Positions 30,966-46,000 of a DNA stretch of 64,000 nt are shown in pieces; within the stretch, counting starts at the first letter, position 1; every line of letters starts with the position of its first letter. The stretch covers positions 2,001,501 to 2,065,500 of the forward strand of contig JBBMOA010000005.1 in the NCBI GenBank assembly GCA_037954235.1, given 5' to 3'. Source of the DNA: Aulostomus chinensis. Its lineage: Eukaryota; Chordata; Actinopteri; Syngnathiformes; Aulostomidae. Position numbers and translations under genes: made by a program. The notes under the pieces were generated by a model. It did no database searches and was not told where the DNA came from. It saw nothing but the letters and a program-made list of their open reading frames with translations.

Positions 30966-32485
30966 CCTGCTCCCTCTCGAATGTGAAGCTGCAGTTGACA
31001 GTGACAGCATGAACACATGAATGGATTCTGCTACCTCTCATGTGAAGCTGCACCTGACAGTGACAGCATGAACACATGCATGGATCCTGCTACCTCTCAT
31101 TTAAAGCTGCACCTGACAGTGACAGCATGAACACATGAATGGATCCTGCTACCTCTCATGTGAAGCTGCACTTGAAAGTGACAACATGAACACATGAATG
31201 GATCCTGCTACCTCTCATGTGAAGCTGCACTTGACAGTGACAGCATGAACACATGAATGATCCTGCTACCTCTCACATGTGAAGCTGCACTTGACAGTGA
31301 CAGCATGAAAACATGAATGATCCTGCTACCTCTCGAATGTGAAGCTGCACTTGACAGTGAAAGCATGAACACATGAATGGATCCTGCTACCTCACATGTG
31401 AAGGTGCACTTGACAGTGACAGCATGACCACATGAATGGAACCTGCTACCTCTCACACATGAAGCTGCACTTGACAGTGACAGCGTGAACACATGAATGA
31501 TCCTGCTACTTCTCACATGTGAAGCTGAACTTGACAGTGACAGCGTGAACACATGCATGGATCCTGCTAACTCTCTCACGTGAACCTGCACTTGACAGAG
31601 AAAGCATGAACACATGAATGGGTCCTGCTACCTCTCATTTAAAGCTGCACCTGACAGTGAAAGCATGAACACATGAATGGGTCCTGCTACCTCTCTCATG
31701 TGAAGCTCCATTTGACAGTGACCGCATGAACATATGAATGGATCCTGCTACCTCTCACATGTTCAGCTGCACTTGACAGTGACAGAATGAACACGAGAAT
31801 GATCCTGCTTCCTCTCATGTTAACCTCCACCTGACAGTGACAGCGTGAACACATGAATGAATCCTGCTACCTCTCACGTGTGAAGCTGCAGTTGACAGTG
31901 AAAACATGAACACATGAATGGATCCTGTTCCCTCTCAAATGTTCAGCTGCACTTGACAGTGACAGCATGAACACATGAATGATCCTGCTGCCTGTCATGT
32001 GAAGCTGCACTTGACAGTGAAAGCATGAACACATGAATGATTCTGCTGCCTGTCATGTGAAGCTGCACTAGACAGTGAAAGCATGAACACATGAATGATT
32101 CTGCTACCGCTCATGTGAAGTTGCACTTGACAGTGAAAGCATGAACACATGAATGATCCTGCTTCCTCTCAAGTGAAGCTGCACTCGACAGTAACAGCAT
32201 GAACACATGAATGGATCCTGCTACCTCTCTAATGTGAAGCTGCACTTGACAGTGACAGCATGAACGCATGAATGATCCTGCTACCTCTCATGTGAAGCTC
32301 CACCTGAAAGTGACAGCGTGAACACATGAATGGATCCTGCAACCTCTCATTTGAAGCTGCACTTGACAGTGACAGCATGAACACATGAATGGATCCTGCT
32401 ACCTCTCTTATGTGAAGCTGCACTTGACAGTGACAGCATGAACACATGAATGGATTCTGCTACCTCTCATGTGAAGCTGCACCTG
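30966..32485. repeat. Satellite block A, copy 2
   Basis: This is the partner of 22471-23990 at a constant offset of 8495 bp. The two diverge at the right edge, where this copy continues with ACACCTGCATGGGTCC and the other with ACACATGCATGGATCC. Both ends of the match fall inside repeat units, as expected for unequal exchange. Confidence 0.8.
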
Positions 32486-33771
32486 ACAGTGACAGCATGA
32501 ACACCTGCATGGGTCCTGCTACCTGTCATTTGAATCTGCACTTTAAAGTGACAGCATGGACACATGAATGGATCCTGCTACCTCTCATGTGAAGCTGCAC
32601 TTGACAGTGAAAGCATGAACACATGAATGATCCTTCTACCTCTCATTTGAAGCTGCACCTGGCAGTGACAGCATGAACACATGAATGGATCCTGCTCCCT
32701 CTCACATGTTCAGCTGCACTTGACAGAGACAGCATGAACACGTGAATGATCCTGCGACCTCTCATGTGAAGCTGCCATTGACAGTGACAGCATGAACACA
32801 TGAATGATCCTGCTACCTCTCATGTGAAGCATCACCTGACAGTGACAGCATGAACACATGAATAATCCTGCTATCTCTCATGTGAAGCTCCACCTGAAAG
32901 TGACAGCGTGAACACATGAATGGATCCTGCTACCTCTCACATGTGAAGCTGCAGTAAACAGTGACAGCATGAACACATGAATGGATTCTGCTACCTCTCA
33001 TGTGAAGCTGCACCTGACAGTGACAGCATGAACACATGCATGGATCCTGCTAACTCTCTCATGTGAAGCTGCACTTGACAGAGAAAGCATGAACACATGA
33101 ATGGGTCCTGCTACCTCTCATTTAAAGCTGCACCTGACAGTGACAGCATGAACACATGAATGATCCTGCTCCCTCTCGAATGTGAAGCTGCAGTTGACAG
33201 TGACAGCATGAACACATGAATGGATTCTGCTACCTCTCATGTGAAGCTGCACCTGACAGTGACAGCATGAACACATGCATGGATCCTGCTACCTCTCATT
33301 TAAAGCTGCACCTGACAGTGACAGCATGAACACATGAATGGATCCTGCTACCTCTCATGTGAAGCTGCACTTGACAGTGACAACATGAACACATGAATGG
33401 ATCCTGCTACCTCTCATGTGAAGCTGCACTTGACAGTGACAGCATGAACACATGAATGATCCTGCTACCTCTCACATGTGAAGCTGCACTTGACAGTGAC
33501 AGCATGAACACATAACTGGATTCTGCTACCTCTCATGTGAAGTTGCACCTGACAGTGACAGCATGAACACATGCATGGATCCTGCTAACTCTCTCATGTG
33601 AAGCTGCACTTGACAGAGAAGGCATGAAAACATGAATGGGTCCTGCTACCTCTCATTTAAAGCTGCACCTGACAGTGACAGCATGAACACGTGATTGGGT
33701 CCTGCTACGTCTCATTTGAAACTGCACCTGACAGTGACAGCATGAACACATGAATGGATCCTGCTACTTCT

Positions 33772-35407
33772 CATTTGAAGCTGCACCTGACAGTGACAGC
33801 ATGAACACATGAATGGGTCCTGCTACCTCTCATTTGAAGCTGCACTTGACAGTGACAGCATGAACACATGAATGGATCCTGCTACCTCTCATGTGAAGCT
33901 GCACCTGACAGTGACAGCCTGAACACATGATTGGATCCTGCTACCTCTCACGTGAAGCTGCACCTGACAGTGAAAGCATGAACACATGCATGGATCCTGG
34001 TAACTCTCTCTTGTTGAGCTGCACTTAACAGTGACAGCATGAACACATGAATGGGTCCTGCCACCTCTCATTTGAAGCTGCACCTGACAGTGACAGCATG
34101 AACGCATGAATGGGTACTGCTACCTATCATTTGAAGCTGCACTTGAAAGTGACAGCATGAACACATGAATGGATCCTGCTACCTCTCATGTGAAGCTGTG
34201 CTTGACAGTGACAGCATGAACACATGAATGATCCTGCTACCTCTCATGTGAAGCTGCACCTGACAGTGACAGCATGAACACATGAATGGATCCTGCTCCC
34301 TCTCACATGTTCAGCTGCACTTGACAGTGACAGCATGAACACATGAATGGATCCTGCTACCTCTCATGTGAAGCTGCACCTGACAGTGACAGCCTGAACA
34401 CATGAATGGATCCTGCTACCTCTCACGTGAAGCTGCACCTGACAGTGAAAGCATGAACACATGCATGGATCCTGCTAACTCTCTCATGTGGAGCTGCACT
34501 TGACAGTGACAGCATGAACACATGAATGGGTCCTGCCACCTCTCATTTGAAGCTGCACCTGACAGTGACAGCATGAACACATGAATGGGACCTGCTACCT
34601 GTCATTTGAAGTTGCACTTGAAAGTGAAAGCATGAAAACATGAATGGATCCTGCTACCTCTCATGTGAAGCTGCACTTGACAGTGACAGCATGAACACAT
34701 GAATGATCCTGCTACCTCTCATGTGAAGCTGCACCTGACAGTGACAGCATGCACACATGAATTGATCCTGCTACCTCTCGAATGTGAAGCTGCAGTTGAC
34801 AGTGACAGCATAAACACATGAATGGATTCTGCTACCTCTCATGTGAAGCTGCACCTGACAGTGACAGCATGAACACATGCATGGATCCTGCTAACTCTCT
34901 CATGTGAAGCTGCACTTGACAGAGAAAGCATGAACACATGAATGGGTCCTGCTACCTCTCATTTACAGCTGCACCTTCCAGTGACAGCATGAACACATGA
35001 ATGGGTCCTGCTACCTCTCTCATGTGAAGCTCCATTTGAAAGTGACCGCATGAACATATGAATGGACCCTGCCACCTCTCATTTGAAGCTGCAATTGAAA
35101 GTGACCGCATGAACACATGAATGGATCCAGCTACCTCTCATGTGAAGCTGCACCTGACAGTGACAGCATGAACACATGAATGATCCTTCTACCTCTCTCA
35201 TGTGAAGCTGGACTTGACAGTGACAGCATGAACACATGAATGGATCCTAGTACCTCTCATGTGAAGCTGCACCTGACAGTGAATGCATGAACACATGCAT
35301 GGATCCTGCTAATTCTCTCATGTGAAGCTGCACTTGACAGAGAAGGCATGAAAACATGAATGGGTCCTGCTACCTCTCATTTAAAGCTGCACCTGACAGT
35401 GACAGCA
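33772..35407. repeat. Satellite block C, copy 2
   Basis: This is the partner of 28545-30180 at an offset of 5227 bp. It is flanked on the right by the ACACGTGATTGGGTCC unit, which also occurs near 33690, just left of this copy. This suggests that the exchange point lay at that unit. Confidence 0.78.
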
Positions 35408-38400
35408 TGAACACGTGATTGGGTCCTGCTACGTCTCATTTGAAGCTGCACCTGACAGTGACAGCATGAACACATGAATGGATCCTGCTACTTCTCATTT
35501 GAAGCTGCACCTGACAGTGACAGCATGAACACATGAATGGGTCCTGCTACCTCTCATTTGAAGCTGCACTTGACAGTGACAGCATGAACACATGAATGGA
35601 TCCTGCTACCTCTCATGTGAAGCTGCACCTGACAGTGATAGCATGAACACATGAATGGATCCTGCTCCCTCTCACATGTTCAGCTGCACTTGACAGTGAC
35701 AGCATGAACACATGAATGGATCCCGCTTCCTCTCATGTGAAGCTGCACCTGACAGTGACAGCCTGAACACATGAATGGATCCTGCTACCTCTCACGTGAA
35801 GCTGCACCTGACAGTGAAAGCATGAACACATGCATGGATCCTGCTAACTCTCTCATGTGGAGCTGCACTTGACAGTGACAGCATGAACACATGAATGGGT
35901 CCTTCCACCTCTCATTTGAAGCTGCACCTGACAGTGACAGCATGAACACATGAATGGGTCCTGCTACCTGTCATTTGAAGTTGCACTTGAAAGTGAAAGC
36001 ATGAAAACATGAATGGATCCTGCTACCTCTCATGTGAAGCTGCACTTGACAGTGACAGCATGAACACATGAATGATCCTGCTACCTCTCATGTGAAGCTG
36101 CACCTGACAGTGACAGCATGCACACATGAATTGATCCTGCTACCTCTCGAATGTGAAGCTGCAGTTGACAGTGACAGCATGAACACATGAATGGATTCTG
36201 CTACCTCTCATGTGAAGCTGCACCTGACAGTGACAGCATGAACACATGCATGGATCCTGCTAACTCTCTCATGTGAAGCTGCACTTGACAGAGAAAGCAT
36301 GAACACATGAATGGGTCCTGCTACCTCTCATTTACAGCTGCACCTTCCAGTGACAGCATGAACACATGAATGGGTCCTGCTACCTCTCTCATGTGAAGCT
36401 CCATTTGAAAGTGACCGCATGAACATATGAATGGACCCTGCTACCTCTCATTTGAAGCTGCAATTGAAAGTGACCGCATGAACACATGAATGGATCCAGC
36501 TAATTCTCTCATGTGGAGCTGTACTTGACAGTGACAGCATTAACACATGAATGGGTCCTGCCACCTCTCATTTGAAGCTGCACCTGACAGTGACAGCATG
36601 AACACATGAATGGGTCCTGCTACCTGTCATTTGAAGTTGCACTTGAAAGTGACAGCATGAACACATGAATGGATCCTGCTACCTCTCATGTGAAGCTGCA
36701 CTTGACAGTGACAGCATGAACACATGAATGATCCTGCTACCTCTCACATGTGAAGCTGCAATTGACAGTGACAGCATGACCACATGAATGGATCCTGCTA
36801 CCTCTCTAATGTCAAGCTGCACTTGACAGTGACAGCATGAAAACATGAATGGATCCTGCGACGTCTCATGTGAAGCTGCACTTGACAGTGACAAAATGAA
36901 CACATGAATGGATCCTTCTACCTCTCTCATGTGAAGCTGCACTTGACAGTGACAGCATGAACACATGAATGGATCCTGCTACTTCTCATTTGAAGCTGCA
37001 CCTGACAGTGACAGCATGAACACATGAATGGGTCCTGCTACCTCTCTTTTGAAGCTGCACTTGACAGTGACAGCATGAACACATGAATGGATCCTGCTAC
37101 CTCTCATGTGAAGCTCCAATTGAAAGTGACCGTATGAACACATGAATGGATCCAGCTACCTCTCATGTGAAGCTGCACCTGACAGTGACAGCATGAACAC
37201 AAGAATGGATCAAGCTACCTCTCATGAGAAGCTGCACTTGACAGTGACAGCGTGAACACATGAATGGATCCTGCTACTTCTCTCATGTGAAGCTGCACTT
37301 GACAGTGACAGCATGAACACATGAATGGGTCCTGCCACATCTCATTTGAAGCTGCACCTGACAGTGACAGCATGGACACACGAATGGATCCTGCTACCTC
37401 TCATGTGAAGCTGCACTTGACAGTGAAAGCATGAACACATGAATGATCCTGCTACCTCTCATTTGAAGCTGCACCTGGCAGTGACAGCATGAACACATGA
37501 ATGGATCCTGCTCCCTCTCACATGTTCAGCTGCACTTGACAGAGACAGCATGAACACGTGAATGATCCTGCGACCTCTCATGTGAAGCTGCCATTGACAG
37601 TGACAGCATGAACACATGAATGATCCTGCTACCTCTCATGTGAAGCATCACCTGACAGTGACAGCATGAACACATGAATAATCCTGCTATCTCTCATGTG
37701 AAGCTCCACCTGAAAGTGACAGCGTGAACACATGAATGATCCTGCTACCTCTCGAATGTGAAGCTGCAGTTGACAGTGACAGCATGAACACATGAATGGA
37801 TTCTGCTACCTCTCATGTGAAGCTGCACCTGACAGTGACAGCATGAACACATGCATGGATCCTGCTAACTCTCTCATGTGAAGCTGCACTTGACAGAGAA
37901 AGCATGAACACATGAATGGGTCCTGCTACCTCTCATTTAAAGCTGCACCTGACAGTGACAGCATAAACACATGAATGGGTCCTGCTACCTGTCATTTGAA
38001 GCTGCACTTGAAAGTGACAACATGAACACATGAATGGATCCTGCTACCTCTCATGTGAAGCTGCACTTGACAGTGACAGCATGAACACATGAATGATCCT
38101 GCTACCTCTCACATGTGAAGCTGCACTTGACAGTGACAGCATGAACACATGAATGGATCCTGCTACCTCTCTAATGTGAAGCTGCACTCGAGAGTGACAG
38201 CATGAAAACAATAATGGATCCTGTTCCCTCTAATGTTCAGCTGCACTTGACAGTGACAGCGTGAACACATGAATGGATACTTCTACCTTTCTCATTTGAA
38301 GCTGCACTTGACAGTGACAGCATGAACACATGAATGATCCTGCTACCTCTCTCGTGTGATGCTGCACTTGACTGTGACAGCATGAACACATGAATGATCC

Positions 38401-38459
38401 AGCTACCTCTTTCGTGTGAAGCTGCACTTTAAAGTGACAGCATGAACACATGAACTCAT

Positions 38460-40030
38460 CCTGCTACCTCTCATGTGAAGGTCCACCTGACAGTGACAGC
38501 ATGAACACATGAATGATCCTGCTACCTCTCGAATGTGAAGCTGCACTTGACAGTGAAAGCATGAAGACATGAATGGATCCTTCTACCTCTCACATGTGAA
38601 GGTGCACTTGACAGTGACAGCATGACCACATGAATGGAACCTGCTACCTCTCACACATGAAGCTGCACTTGACAGTGACAGCGTGAACACATGAATGATC
38701 CTGCTACTTCTCACATGTGAAGCTGAACTTGACAGTGACAGCGTGAACACATGCATGGATCCTGCTAACTCTCTCACGTGAACCTGCAGTTGACAGAGAA
38801 AGCATGAACACATGAATGGGTCCTGCTACCTCTCATTTAAAGCTGCACCTGACAGTGATAGCATGAACACATGAATGGGTCCTGCTACCTCTCTCATGTG
38901 AAGCTCCATTTGACAGTGACCGCATGAACATATGAATGGATCCTGCTACCTCTCACATGTTCAGCTGCACTTGACAGTGACAGAATAAACACGAGAATGA
39001 TCCTGCTTCCTCTCATGTTAACCTCCACCTGACAGTGAAAACATGAACACATGAATGGATCCTGCTACTTCTCATTTGAAGCTGCACCTGACAGTGACAG
39101 CATGAACACATGAATGGGTCCTGCTACCTCTCATTTGAAGCTGCACTTGACAGTGACAGCATGAACACATGAATGGATCCTGCTACCTCTCATGTGAAGC
39201 TTCAATTGAAAGTGACCGTATGAACACATGAATGGATCCAGCTACCTCTCATGAGAAGCTGCACTTGACAGAGAAAGCATGAACACATGAATGGGTCCTG
39301 CTACCTCTCATTTAAAGCTGCACCTGACAGTGACAGCATGAACACATGAATGGGTCCTGCTACCTGTCATTTGAAGCTGCACTTGAAAGCGACAACATGA
39401 ACACATGAATGGATCCTGCTACCTCTCATGTGAAGCTGCACTTGACAGTGACAGCATGAACACATGAATGATCCTGCTACCTCTTACGTGTGAAGCTGCA
39501 CTTTAAAGTGACAGCATGAACACATGAACTCATCCTGCTACCTCTCATGTGAAGGTCCACCTGACAGTGACAGCATGAACACATGAATGATCCTGCTACC
39601 TCTCGAATGTGAAGCTGCACTTGACAGTGAAAGCATGAAGACATGAATGGATCCTTCTACCTCTCACATGTGAAGGTGCACTTGACAGTGACAGCATGAC
39701 CACATGAATGGAACCTGCTACCTCTCACACATGAAGCTGCACTTGACAGTGACAGCGTGAACACATGAATGATCCTGCTACTTCTCACATGTGAAGCTGA
39801 ACTTGACAGTGACAGCGTGAACACATGCATGGATCCTGCTAACTCTCTCACGTGAACCTGCAGTTGACAGAGAAAGCATGAACACATGAATGGGTCCTGC
39901 TACCTCTCATTTAAAGCTGCACCTGACAGTGAAAGCATGAACACATGAATGGGTCCTGCTACCTCTCTCATGTGAAGCTCCATTTGACAGTGACCGCATG
40001 AACATATGAATGGATCCTTCTACCTCTCAC
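38460..40030. repeat. Satellite block at 1074-bp spacing (38.46-38.96 and 39.53-40.03 kb)
   Basis: About 0.5 kb from GAAGGTCCACCTGACAG through ACACATGAAGCTGCACTTG and CACGTGAACCTGCAGTTG recurs 1074 bp later with almost no change. The DNA between the two copies consists of other satellite variants only. Confidence 0.75.
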
Positions 40031-43000
40031 ATGTTCAGCTGCACTTGACAGTGACAGCATGAACACGAGAATGATCCTGCTACCTCTCATGTGAAGCTGC
40101 AATTTACAGTGACAGCATGAACACATGAATGATCCTGCTACCTCTCATGTGAGGCTGCAGTTGACAGTGAAAACATGAACACATGAATGGATCCTGCTCC
40201 CTCTCATATGTTCAGCTGCACTTGACAGAGACAGCATGAACACATGAATGATCCTGCTGCCTGTCATGTGAAGCTGCACTTGACAGTGAAAGCATGAACA
40301 CATGAATGATTCTGCTGCCTGTCATGTGAAGTTGCACTAGACAGCGACAGCATGAACACATGAATGATTCTGCTACCTCTCATGTGAAGTTGCACTCGAC
40401 AGTGACAGCATGAACACATGAATGGATCCTGCTACCTCTCTAATGTGAAGCTGCACTTGACAGTGACAGAATTAACACATGAATGGACCCTGCTACCTCT
40501 CATTTGAAGCTGCAATTGAAAGTGACCGCATGAACACATGAATGGATCCAGCTACCTCTGATGTGAAGCTGCACCTGACAGTGACAGCATGAACACATGA
40601 ATGATCCTGCTACCTCTCTCATGTGAAGCTGCACTTGACAGTGACAGCATGAACACATGAATGGATCCTAGTACCTCTCATGTGAAGCTGCACCTGACAG
40701 TGAAAGCATGAACACATGCATGGATCCTGCTAATTCTCTCATGTGGAGCTGTACTTGACAGTGACAGCATTAACACATGAATGGATCCTGCAACCTCTCT
40801 AATGTCAAGCTGCACTTGACAGTGACAGCATGAAAACATGAATGGATCCTGCTACGTCTCATGTGAAGCTGCACCTGACAGTGACAAAATGAACACATGA
40901 ATGGATCCTTCTACCTCTCTCATGTGAAGCTGCACTTGACAGTGACAGCATGAACACATGAATGATCCTGCTACCTCTCACATGTGAAGCTGCACTTGAC
41001 AGTGACAGCATGAACGCATGAATGATCCTGCTACCTCTCATGTGAAGCTCCACCTGAAAGTGACAGCGTGAACACATGAATGGATCCTGCTACCTCTCAT
41101 TTGAAGCTGCACTTGACAGTGACAGCATGAACACATGAATGGATCCTGCTACCTCTCTTATGTGAAGCTGCACTTGACAGTGACAGCATGAACACATGAA
41201 TGGATCCTGCTACTTCTCATTTGAAGCTGCACCTGACAGTGACAGCATGAACACATGAATGGGTCCTGCTACCTCTCATTTGAAGCTGCACTTGACAGTG
41301 ACAGCATGAACACATGAATGGATCCTGCTACCTCTCATGTGAAGCTCCAATTAAAAGTGCCCGTATGAACACATGAATGGATCCAGCTACCTCTCATGTG
41401 AAGCTGCACCTGACAGTGACAGCATGAACACAAGAATGGATCCAGCTACCTCTCATGAGAAGCTGCACTTGACAGTGACAGCGTGAAAACATGAATGGAT
41501 CCTGCTACTTCTCTCATGTGAAGCTGCACTTGACAGTGACAGCATGAACACATGAATGGGTCCTGCCACATCTCATTTGAAGCTGCACCTGACAGTGACA
41601 GCATGAACACATGCATGGGTCCTGCTACCTGTCATTTGAATCTGCACTTGAAAGTGACAGCATGAACACATGAATGGATCCTGCTACCTCTCATGTGAAG
41701 CTGCACTTGACAGTGAAAGCATGAACACATGAATGATCCTGCTTCCTCTCATGTGAAGCTGCACCTGGCAGTGACAGCATGAACACATGAATGGATCCTG
41801 CTCCCTCTCACATGTTCAGCTGCACTTGACAGAGACAGCATGAACACGTGAATGATCCTGCTACCTCTCATGTGAAGCTGCAATTGACAGTGACAGCATG
41901 AACACATGAATGATCCTGCTACCTCTCATATGTTCAGCTGCACTTGACAGTGACAGCATGAACACATGAATGATCCTGGTACCTCTCACGTGAAGCTGCA
42001 CCTGACAGTGACAGCATGAACACATGAATGGGTCCTGCTACCTGTCATTTGAAGCTGCACTTGAAATTGACAGCATGAACATATGAATGGATCCTGCTAC
42101 CTCTCATGTGAAGCTGAACTTGACAGTGACACCATGAACAAATGAATAGATCCAGCTACCTCTCATGTGAAGCTGCACCTGACAGTGACAGCATGAACAC
42201 ATGAATGATCCTGCTACCTCTCATGTGAAGCTGCAGTTGACAGTGAAAGCATGAACACATGAATGGATCCTGCTCCCTCTCATATGTTCAGCTGCACTTG
42301 ACAGTGACAGTATGAACACATGAATGATCCTGCTACCTCTCATGTGAAGCTGCACTTGAAAGTGAAAGCGTGAACACAAGAATGGATCCTGCTACCTCTC
42401 TCATGTGAAGCTGCACTTGACAGAGAAACCATGAACACATGAATGGGTCCTGCTACCTCTCATTTAAAGCTGCACCTGACAGTGACAGCATGAACACATG
42501 AATGGGTCCCGCTACCTGTCATTTGAAGCTGCACTTGAAAGTGACAGCATGAACACATGAATGGATCCTGATACCTCTCATGTGAAGCTGCACTTGACAG
42601 TATGAGCATGAACACATGAATGATCCTGCTACCTCTCACATGTGAAGCTGCACTTGACAGTGAAAGCATGAAGACATGAATGGATCCTACTACCTCTCAC
42701 ATTTGAAGGTGCACTTGACAGTGACAGCATGACCACATGAATGGAACCTGCTACCTCTCACACGTGAAGCTGCACTTGACAGTGACAGCGTGAACACATG
42801 AATGATCCTGCTACCTCTCACATGTGAAGCTGCACTTGAAAGTGACAGTGTGAACACATGATTGGATCCTGCTACCTCTCACATATGACGCTGCACTTGA
42901 CAGTGACAGCTTGAACACATGAATGGATCCTGCTACCTCTCATGTTCAGCTGCACTTGATAGTGACAGCATGAACACATGAATGGTTCCTGCTACCTGTC

Positions 43001-46000
43001 ATTTGAAGCTGCACTTGAAAGTGACAGCATGAACACATGAATGGATCCTGCTACCTCTCTAATGTGAAGCTGCACTTGACAGTGACAGCATGACCACATG
43101 AATGGATCCTGCTACCTCTCATTTGAAGCTGCACTTGACAGTGACAGCATGAACACATAACTGGATTCTGCTACCTCTCATGTGAAGTTGCACCTGACAG
43201 TGACAGCATGAACACATGCATGGATCCTGCTAACTCTCTCATGTGAAGCTGCACTTGACAGAGAAGGCATGAAAACATGAATGGGTCCTGCTACCTCTCA
43301 TTTAAAGCTGCACCTGACAGTGACAGCATGAACACATGAATGATCCTGCTACCTCTCATGTGAAGCTGCACCTGACAGTGACAGCATGAACACATGAATG
43401 GATCCTGCTCCCTCTCACATGTTCAGCTGCACTTGACAGTGACAGCATGAACACATGAATGGATCCTGCTACCTCTCATGTGAAGCTGCACCTGACAGTG
43501 ACAGCCTGAACACATGAATGGATCCTGCTACCTCTCACGTGAAGCTGCACCTGACAGTGAAAGCATGAACACATGCATGGATCCTGCTAACTCTCTCATG
43601 TGGAGCTGCACTTGACAGTGACAGCATGAACACATGAATGGATCCTGCTACCTCTCATGTGAAGCTGCACCTGACAGTGACAGCCTGAACACATGAATGG
43701 ATCCTGCTACCTCTCACGTGAAGCTGCACCTGACAGTGAAAGCATGAACACATGCATGGATCCTGCTAACTCTCTCATGTGGAGCTGCACTTGACAGTGA
43801 CAGCATGGACACATGAATGGGTCCTGCCACCTCTCATTTGAAGCTGCACCTGACAGTGACAGAATGAACACATGAATGGGTCCTGCTACCTGTCATTTGA
43901 AGTTGTACTTGAAAGTGAAAGCATGAAAACATGAATGGATCCTGCTACCTCTCATGTGAAGCTGCACTTGACAGTGACAGCATGAACACATGAATGATCC
44001 TGCTACCTCTCATGTGAAGCTGCACCTGACAGTGACAGCATGCACACATGAATTGATCCTGCTACCTCTCGAATGTGAAGCTGCAGTTGACAGTGACAGC
44101 ATGAACACATGAATGGATTCTGCTACCTCTCATGTGAAGCTGCACCTGACAGTGACAGCATGAACACATGCATGGATCCTGCTAACTCTCTCATGTGAAG
44201 CTGCACTTGACAGAGAAAGCATGAAAACATGAATGGGTCCTGCTACCTCTCATTTACAGCTGCACCTTCCAGTGACAGCATGAACACATGAATGGGTCCT
44301 GCTACCTCTCTCATGTGAAGCTCCATTTGAAAGTGACCGCATGAACATATGAATGGACCCTGCTACCTCTCATTTGAAGCTGCAATTGAAAGTGACCGCA
44401 TGAACACATGAATGGATCCAGCTACCTCTCATGTGAAGCTGCACCTGACAGTGACAGCATGAACACATGAATGATCCTTCTACCTCCCTCATGTGAAGCT
44501 GCACTTGACAGTGACAGCATGAACACATGAATGGATCCTAGTACCTCTCATGTGAAGCTGCACCTGACAGTGACAGCATGAACACATGAATGATCCTTCT
44601 ACCTCCCTCATGTGGAGCTGTACTTGACAGTGACAGCATTAACACATGAATGGGTCCTGCCACCTCTCATTTGAAGCTGCACCTGACAGTGACAGCATGA
44701 ACACATGAATGGGTCCTGCTACCTGTCATTTGAAGTTGCACTTGAAAGTGACAGCATGAACACATGAATGGATCCTGCTACCTCTCATGTGAAGCTGCAC
44801 TTGACAGTGACAGCATGAACACATGAATGATCCTGCTACCTCTCACATGTGAAGCTGCACTTGACAGTGACAGCATGACCACATGAATGGATCCTGCTAC
44901 CTCTCTAATGTCAAGCTGCACTTGACAGTGACAGCATGAAAACATGAATGGATCCTGCGACGTCTCATGTGAAGCTGCACCTGACAGTGACAAAATGAAC
45001 ACATGAATGGATCCTTCTACCTCTCTCATGTGAAGCTGCACTTGACAGTGACAGCATGAACACATGAATGGATCCTGCTACTTCTCATTTGAAGCTGCAC
45101 CTGACAGGGACAGCATGAACACATGAATGGGTCCTGCTACCTGTCATTTGAAGTTGCACTTGAAAGTGAAAGCATGAAAACATGATTGGATCCTGCTACC
45201 TCTCATGTGAAGCTGCACTTGACAGTGACAAAATGACCACATGAATGGATCCTGCTACCTCTCTAATGTCAAGCTGCACTTGACAGTGACAGCATGAAAA
45301 CATGAATGGATCCTGCGACGTCTCATGTGAAGCTGCACCTGACAGTGACAAAATGAACACATGAATGGATCCTTCTATCTCTCATGTGAAGCTGCACTTG
45401 ACAGTGACAGCATGAACACATGAATGGATCCTGCTACTTCTCATTTGAAGCTGCACCTGACAGTGACAGCATGAACACATGAATGGGTCCTGCTACCTCT
45501 CATTTGAAGCTGCACTTGACAGTGACAGCATGAACACATGAATGGATCCTGCTACCTCTCATGTGAAGCTCCAATGAAAGTGACCGTATGAACACATGAA
45601 TGGATCCAGCTACCTCTCATGTGAAGCTGCACCTGACAGTGACAGCATGAACACAAGAATGGATCAAGCTACCTCTCATGAGAAGCTGCACTTGACAGTG
45701 ACAGCGTGAACACATGAATGGATCCTGCTACTTCTCTCATGTGAAGCTGCACTTGACAGTGACAGCATGAACACATGAATGGGTCCTGCCACATCTCATT
45801 TGAAGCTGCACCTGACAGTGACAGCATGAACACATGCATGGGTCCTGCTACCTGTCATTTGAATCTGCACTTGAAAGTGACAGCATGGACACACGAATGG
45901 ATCCTGCTACCTCTCATTTGAAGCTGCACCTGGCAGTGACAGCATGAACACATGAATGGATCCTGCTCCCTCTCACATGTTCAGCTGCACTTGACAGAGA

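Larger units (their letters stand above)
25620..33495. repeat. Four dispersed copies of a 1-kb satellite module
   Basis: A module beginning GCATGGGTCCTGCTACCTGT and containing the diagnostic units GAAGCATCACCTGACAG, then GAATAATCCTGCTATC, then GCTGCAGTAAACAGTG, appears at about 25620-26640, 27343-28363, 30309-31330 and 32508-33495. The spacings are 1723, 2966 and 2199 bp. The GAATAATCC marker itself lies at 21868, 25972, 27695, 30661, 32860, 37676 and 46131. Confidence 0.75.
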
